From NCBI GenBank assembly GCA_032433595.1, contig JASWJB010000375.1, positions 1 to 37,033 of the forward strand: a stretch of 37,033 nt of DNA, given 5' to 3'. Positions 31,810 to 37,033 of the stretch are shown here, in pieces. Made by a program: the position numbers and the translations under genes. Position 1 is the stretch's first letter. Each line of letters begins with the position of its first letter. Below the pieces are notes generated by a model. The model did no database searches. It had not been told where the DNA came from and worked only from the letters and a program-made list of their open reading frames with translations. Source of the stretch: Conoideocrella luteorostrata. Its lineage: Eukaryota > Ascomycota > Sordariomycetes > Hypocreales > Clavicipitaceae.

Positions 31810-32271
31810 GATTGTAGTATGGAAAGGAAGACGGAGATGGGATGAAGATAGGATGATAATGGCTCGCTTGCTGATGCCGAGAACTATTGTCTGATTGAGA
31901 GTTTAGTCTTGATGATATGCAGAGTAAGCACAAGAGAAGGTTTAAATGAGTTGAAAGTACGTGACCTGTTGCCTCCTGGGTCTAGATAGTTTGATGGAAA
32001 AGGTAGTCCACGAGGCTTTAAATCAGAAGAGGGTGCTAGCAGCCTTTTATAATGCGAAATGTCGTCCACATCACACGCAGCGCCACGATCCGTCGTGTTC
32101 CTCTGTCTGTGAATGAACAACATGAGATGCTGAGTCACCACTAGCTGATGCATTTGCGGCATCGGCTGAACACACAAATTTTTGTCAAAATTCACATCTC
32201 CTTGGACCGCATCTTTGCCTTTTAGCCTGCACCCTTGAGTAGGACCCGCAAGAGTCTAAAGGGACTGGACC
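31810..32271. promoter_or_regulatory. divergent promoter region (F-box / D-amino-acid oxidase)
   Basis: A 462-bp spacer between two genes read away from each other. No strong TATA box or known operator was identified on either side. Confidence 0.4.
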
Positions 32272-33496
32272 ATGACCAAAGCTCACATCGTCGTCGTTGG
32301 GTAGGCTCTCCGGATTCAGTCGCAAAGGTTTTTTTCTCAACATCAACGCTAACACACCCCTTTCTACTACTCCGCAGTGCAGGCGTAATCGGCCTGACCG
32401 CCGCCCTCCAACTCTCTCAAGATTACGACGTCACAGTACTTGCGACACACCTTCCGGGCGATTGGGCTGTGGATTTTGTCTCCCCGAGAGCAGGAGCTCA
32501 CTTTCGCCCGACGCCCGTGAACAGCGAGCAAGATGCGTTCGAGAACACCCTCATGCGCGAGAGCTTCGACAAGTTCAAGCAGCTTTCGGACGCAGACAAG
32601 TCCTCGGGCGTGAGTTTTGTTCCCGCCGAAGAATACTTCGACTCGGAATTATCTGGGAAGGACAGAGATATGTTTGCGGCGTGGCCTGGCTTTCGGCTAT
32701 TTGAAACGTCTGAATTGCCCGGCGGGACTGTCAAGGCAGGATTGACTTACTCTGCCTGGGTTCTCAACTCGCCCGTTTATCTGAAATGGCTGCAGGCGAA
32801 GGCCGGAGAGAACGGTGCGATCTTTGCGCGGGAGACATTGTCAGCAATTCCAGAGGCGGTGTCTGTTGCGTCACAACATCGGAAAGACCTGCCCTGCCCC
32901 GATGTTGTTGTCAATGCAAGTGGTTCTGGGTTTGGAGACGCAGCCTGTTTCCCATCCAGGGGCCAGTTCATTCTAATTTCGAATGAGTATGACAAGACAA
33001 TTTCGCATCACTGCGGGGACGGCAACGCGACAGTTGTGATTCCCAGGCCACTGGGTGGTGGAACCGTGATTGGAGGAACAAAGGAACACAACAACTGGTA
33101 TGAAGCTCTTTCACAGGGTTTTTTTTTGTATAGCTGAACCATGCAAACAAAAAGTAACAATTTTCAAGGTCTCCCTACAACTCGGATGCTGCGATTCATG
33201 AGATATTGCAGCGCGTGGCCGCGATTTGCCCTGATCTCCTCCAGCCGGCACCTGGTGTGCCAGACTCCAAGCCGGAATTGCACGTCCAAGAAGCGTACAT
33301 TGGACGTCGTCCGATGCGAAAAGGAGGCTTGCGTCTGGAAAGGGAGATTGTTGAGCTTACCGAAACCACAGATGACGGACTGGGTAGTAAGAAGCGGGAC
33401 TTGTGTGTTGTGCATTGTTATGGAGCTGGGCCGAGCGGCTACAAGATAAGTTGGGGTGCTGCTGCAAGGGTGTTTGACTTGGTTCAAAACCGCTAG
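32272..33496 (+). CDS. D-amino-acid oxidase (FAD-dependent)
   Basis: Three exons: 32,272-32,300; 32,378-33,097; 33,169-33,496, giving 358 aa. Introns of 77 nt (branch GCTAACA) and 71 nt restore one frame. The start MTKAHIVVVGAGVIGL is the dinucleotide-binding GxGxxG motif (G10, G12, G15). Further family features are DFVSPRAGAHFRP, NASGSGFGD, PRPLGGGTVIGGT and, at the end, the HCYGAGPSGYKISWG motif. Reaction: oxidation of D-amino acids to 2-oxo acids with hydrogen peroxide and ammonia. A D-aspartate-oxidase preference cannot be excluded. Unlike many fungal members it ends VQNR, with no PTS1 signal, so a peroxisomal location is uncertain. The length is normal for the family. Confidence 0.92.
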
Positions 33497-34067
33497 TTCG
33501 GCTAATGCTTCAAGCTTCGTGCTGGAAGGAAGTGGAAATATTCGGCTGATAGGAATAGCAGCTAGTTGGTCGTGTGTTTATGGGCCATGCCTTGCTATGT
33601 TGCTGGTAGCCATACTACTTCCTACTTTTCGCTACGCAAATGCTCAAGTTTCTGTCTCATATGTTCAAAAACGCCGCGCTCCGAGTAAATACTCTCTATT
33701 GGTGCTTTGTCACGAGGTTTGAAAGCCGCAGCCATAATGACGGAGTGCCATCGGAGCTACGCACTTTCGGGATGGCATTCTCTTCAGTCGATCGTTCCGC
33801 TCAACTCGCGTCTATCCTGTGCCTTCAAAACAGTCCGTGAACTGTAAGTCATCAATTCTCCTCGGGCATGGGAGGACAGCAGTGGTGGCCAAGGACATCC
33901 ACTATCGCCAGCGGGAAAAGTTCAACTGCGCAGCAAGTATCCGGGCCAAGCATACACAACACCTCAATCAGAAAAGAAGAAGTAAACACTGCCCTAGAGA
34001 TATCCTAGCCAGAACATGGAGTAACTTGATGGAATTATGATTATTTTTAAGCCCAAGCTCATGGCCA
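33497..34067. other. convergent intergenic spacer
   Basis: Between the oxidase (plus) and the hydrolase (minus). No gene, repeat or motif of note. Confidence 0.5.
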
Positions 34068-35348
34068 CTAACTAGCTGTTATATTCGCCGTGAACCATTC
34101 CTTCATTCTCTGCGTCGCGTCGCCCGGGCTCTTGAAGATGTTCTCAATGAGAATAAAGTCATGCGCCTCCTTCTCCTGCTCATCTAGCCTGATTTTACAA
34201 GCAGCGTTTCTGCGTCTGAGCAAACTCACAAAACTAACTCCTTGGTCGTACAGAATCTCATTTTTCCCCACGGTGAGATAGATGTTGGAAGTGAGATTGC
34301 CGATACCGTCCAGCCAGGAGTCCTCGGTGTCCAGGGGTGTCATGTACGGATTGGCCGCGGAGTAGTCTCCCACAAGAATATTCGCTTTGTGCAGTTTGAT
34401 CAGCTCTTCGCTGTAGAGAGCCACGCCGAGGGTGTCCATCGCCCCGACCGATATCATGTCATTTCCGGTGTTGCGCTTGAACGAATCAGTAAAGACGTTG
34501 TTGCTCAGCCAGGGCGACACCAAGAATACGCCTCCGAGGGGCTCTGAAAGTTCCAGGTGACGAATTCCTTCGTGAGGATGGAGGATATGGCACAAGACCT
34601 GTACGCTGAGGTTGCCGCCCGCCGAGTCGCCGCCCATGAATACATTGGAGGGGCTGATGCCGGTGTCGAGAATCTCCCCCAGAGCCTCGGCAGCCTGTAT
34701 CAGAGGGACGGGAAACCTCCCATCGTTCAGTAGAGTGTACTGGAGACATCCCACCGCAACCTCAACCCCGACCTCTCTCCCGGCCTGGATGTAGGCGTTC
34801 CAACACCACTCGAAGTGGCCGCGAAGAGCAGGCGCAATATAGCCGCCGCCGTGGAAGAACAGGACAACCTTGTCAGCCTTTCGGCGGTTCCCCAGCCAGA
34901 GCAGCGAGCCACCCGCATCGCCGAGCGACTGGATCTCATGGACGAGCTTCTGCCGAATCTCTGGCTGTTTAGTCCGGCCCAGCTTGCCATTCACCCACAT
35001 GTGATAGGCGTCCACTGTGGGGTGCGAGTAGACTTGGATTTCGCGGTCGTTGAACGTGCTGAACACTACGTCGACGATGGCGCAGAACACGTAGTATTTT
35101 ATGTTGAACTTGCGGCGCCATGAGAAGTACACGATGCGGACAATGTACAGTGCCATACGCAAAGGTACTGAGAGCGGCTTTGTATTAGCGAAATCGGAGA
35201 AGGTGAGGGGGGGGGTTTGCGATTAATTGAATGCCGGAAACCTACTGATTGTAGTCGCCTTGGTCAGCAGCTTGAGATACTCCCATATTGAAAGCTGTGG
35301 TCTTCCGATCTGCAGGTATGCCGGCTGTGCGCCATCTGGCCGCGGCAT
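34068..35348 (-). CDS. alpha/beta hydrolase, HSL/fold-3 family esterase
   Basis: Two exons, 35,348-35,246 and 35,167-34,068, giving 400 aa. The 78-nt intron (GTAGGT donor, CTCTCAG acceptor) contains a long C run. Exon 1 adds the N-terminus MPRPDGAQPAYLQIG and LTKATTI, which joins IPLRMALYIVRIVYF, a hydrophobic N-terminal stretch that could be membrane-associated. Catalytic features: HGGGY oxyanion motif (H140), GGDSAGGN with the nucleophile S216, an acid near GKNEILYD (E338/D342) and H370 in EAHDF. The HGGG box is typical of hormone-sensitive-lipase-like esterases, which include fungal steryl acetyl hydrolases and secondary-metabolite esterases. The substrate is unknown. Confidence 0.88.
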
Positions 35349-36667
35349 GCTTTGCACTGCCTATCAAGTGTGCAATTAGCTTCGTTGAACCAATGGATGA
35401 ACAGTCTGTATCTGAAGACCGAGTTTGAGTACAAGCCATGGGTCAAGGTAGCCTTGGAGATATTCTCATAGTTCGGGCAATTGTGCTCATTCGCACTTAC
35501 CATTGATGAAACGATATCTCAAACAGCTTGTAAGAGTGTTTGAGAATTGTTTGCCACGGCAGGCTATGGTTGGATGGCGGAGGCAAAGGCGAAGTTGCTA
35601 TTGGGTACGGAGTAGTAACCAAGCTCATGTTTATTTAGTTCAGGAGGCGGAGCATGAGGTATGACACGGCCCAATACCTCGAAGATTTTCACGTGAACCC
35701 TCGTGCTGGCTGTTTCCGCCCGGAATGGAGAAAATTAAAGTAAACGGCAGCTCTGCTTGAATAGGCATGGCGAACAACCAACCTACTACTACTACCTACT
35801 ACAGACTCCGTAGCTGATGGACCGGGATTCGCTGAAGAGCCGGCCTCCGCCTCCGCCTCGTCCCAAGTCCCCGCATCTACCAGGGGAGAATCTATCCCAT
35901 CGAACCGCATTTCTTACACGGAACAGATTGCTGTGCAACATAGTGCAGCATTTAAGTCGTGGTGTCGGCCAGGCGGCAGCGAACTAAGGGAACGAATGGG
36001 ATTTAGCATGCCGGATCGCCTTGCAAGAGTCTTTTGGATGACGTTTTCCAAGTATGGTGAACCCACAAGCCCTGCTGGAGGCCCTTGCGCCAGATGTTGG
36101 AGCTAATATCGACCGCATCAGCAGAGATTAAACAACAGGTTGCAGCCACCATCTCGAGAAGTTACATGGCAGAGGTCCATCTGTATGTATGGATTCGGTA
36201 AACTAGTTAATTTATACTGTATAAGCACTCTTGAATGTATTCTACAGTAGAACCAGGGTATGTATTCTATGAATAGCTCACGAGTTTCCAACTGATTGGA
36301 AATGATTATAAAACCCTCGATGTCTCCCTGGGGAAGTGCAGAATACCCATCTTCATTAGTGGTGTTGTGCCCTCCCACCCCCCTCGCTCACTCAGCACGG
36401 ATGACATGCTCCATTGTGGTGCAACTACAATACTTGAACCTGGGCCTCGTTGAGGCCTATGCCGCTTTCTTATACTGTTGTGCAGTTTAACCCTTGCTCC
36501 ACTTATGTTACTCTGCTATTGTGGTCACGATTTGGCTCTATCGATATGTACTGCAGGGTAGGTGTGGTTGGTACAGTAAAGCGCGTGAATACTATAATTA
36601 AGCGAGATCTCTGAGGGGTTTATTTGCTGTTCCCATCTATTGTGTAAAAAAACTTTGCGTGGGTGTT
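35349..36667. other. intergenic, no gene recognised
   Basis: Two TACGGAGT motifs (35,606 and 35,805, the latter reversed). A minus-strand frame at 35,910-35,689 opens MRFDGIDSPLVDAGT but ends without support from splicing or similarity. The stretch becomes AT-rich beyond 36,180. Confidence 0.5.
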
Positions 36668-36901
36668 GTGGTACAGTAGTTGCGTGGTCGTTATTAACTA
36701 TAGACAGCAGTCAAATCTTCCAGTACGGTATAGTACGGTGGCTGGGGCTTTATAAGTAGGTTGCGAACCCCATGCACGCGCTTTTGTACGTGCTCGGAGT
36801 GAAACAGACGACTGCCTCTTTATTTGACTATTTTTTCACTGCACTCACAGTGAATCTATTATAATATTTTTCGCGGTACTCCTAAGCATTGTTCCCTAAC
36901 A
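36668..36901 (+). mobile_element. possible solo LTR
   Basis: This stretch begins TGTGGTACAGTAG and ends CCTAACA, so it has TG...CA ends, and contains TTTATAAG near 36,749 followed by a pyrimidine-rich and AT-rich region, a layout seen in fungal LTRs. No target-site duplication, primer-binding site or coding remnant was found, so this is tentative. Confidence 0.2.
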
Positions 36902-37033
36902 CCTGACTCTCGAGACAAAAGATATGCTATACTCTTAACACTAATGGATTCCATGTTCATGTGGGTAGCGCCCAAGCCCAGACGTTCTGAATCTCCCCAT
37001 TGTGAATCGATTGATGACAAATTTGGGCTAGCC

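Noticed and set aside
14850..35348. A single biosynthetic gene cluster spanning ligase, oxidase, hydrolase and deiminase
   Set aside because: No synthase backbone, regulator or transporter is present, and the genes are far apart and unrelated in pathway.

Overview
This window is nuclear DNA of a filamentous ascomycete, most likely an insect- or plant-associated member of the Hypocreales (Clavicipitaceae-like). The genes carry short spliceosomal introns (about 62-126 nt) with GT/AG borders and CTAAC-type branch sites. Intergenic spaces are long and there are no operons. The cell-wall protein in the middle of the window looks like the Mad1 adhesins of Metarhizium-type fungi. All functions are read from sequence features and family knowledge; no database search was possible.

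Left part (1-5,234): accessory, degenerate DNA. It holds a broken minus-strand coding remnant (1-760), one small hypothetical gene (2,932-3,483), a Zn2Cys6 transcription-factor pseudogene whose lesions are C-to-T/G-to-A (4,291-4,640), and two diverged copies of one repeat (2,161-2,262 and 4,659-4,762). This pattern suggests repeat-induced point mutation (RIP).

Core genes follow. VMS1/ANKZF1 (5,235-7,252) is a ribosome-quality-control peptidyl-tRNA hydrolase. A small basic/Cys-rich then acidic protein lies at 8,201-8,596. About 6 kb without a convincing gene follows (8,597-14,590), with many copies of a short TACGGAGT motif. Next come a GPI-anchored Mad1-like adhesin (14,850-16,835), a six-exon peroxisomal 4-coumarate-CoA-ligase-like enzyme on the minus strand (17,814-19,985), a possible small Cys-rich minus-strand gene (20,838-21,248), and a three-exon GPI-anchored aspartic protease on the minus strand (21,262-23,010).

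Right part: a second motif-rich gene-poor stretch (23,011-26,670), then an unrecognised 337-aa protein (27,164-28,258), an agmatine/peptidyl-arginine deiminase family enzyme (29,060-30,211) preceded by an overlapping uORF, an F-box-like protein (30,559-31,809, minus), a D-amino-acid oxidase (32,272-33,496), and an alpha/beta hydrolase of the HSL family (34,068-35,348, minus). The last 1.7 kb is AT-rich and may hold a solo LTR.

The genes do not form an obvious biosynthetic cluster. Two themes recur: surface/secreted functions (adhesin, GPI protease) and nitrogen or acyl metabolism (deiminase, D-amino-acid oxidase, acyl-CoA ligase, esterase). The strongest unexplained signal is the intergenic TACGGAGT motif, present about 23 times and absent from the coding exons. 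The GPI protease may also make a second, soluble form by retaining its last intron.
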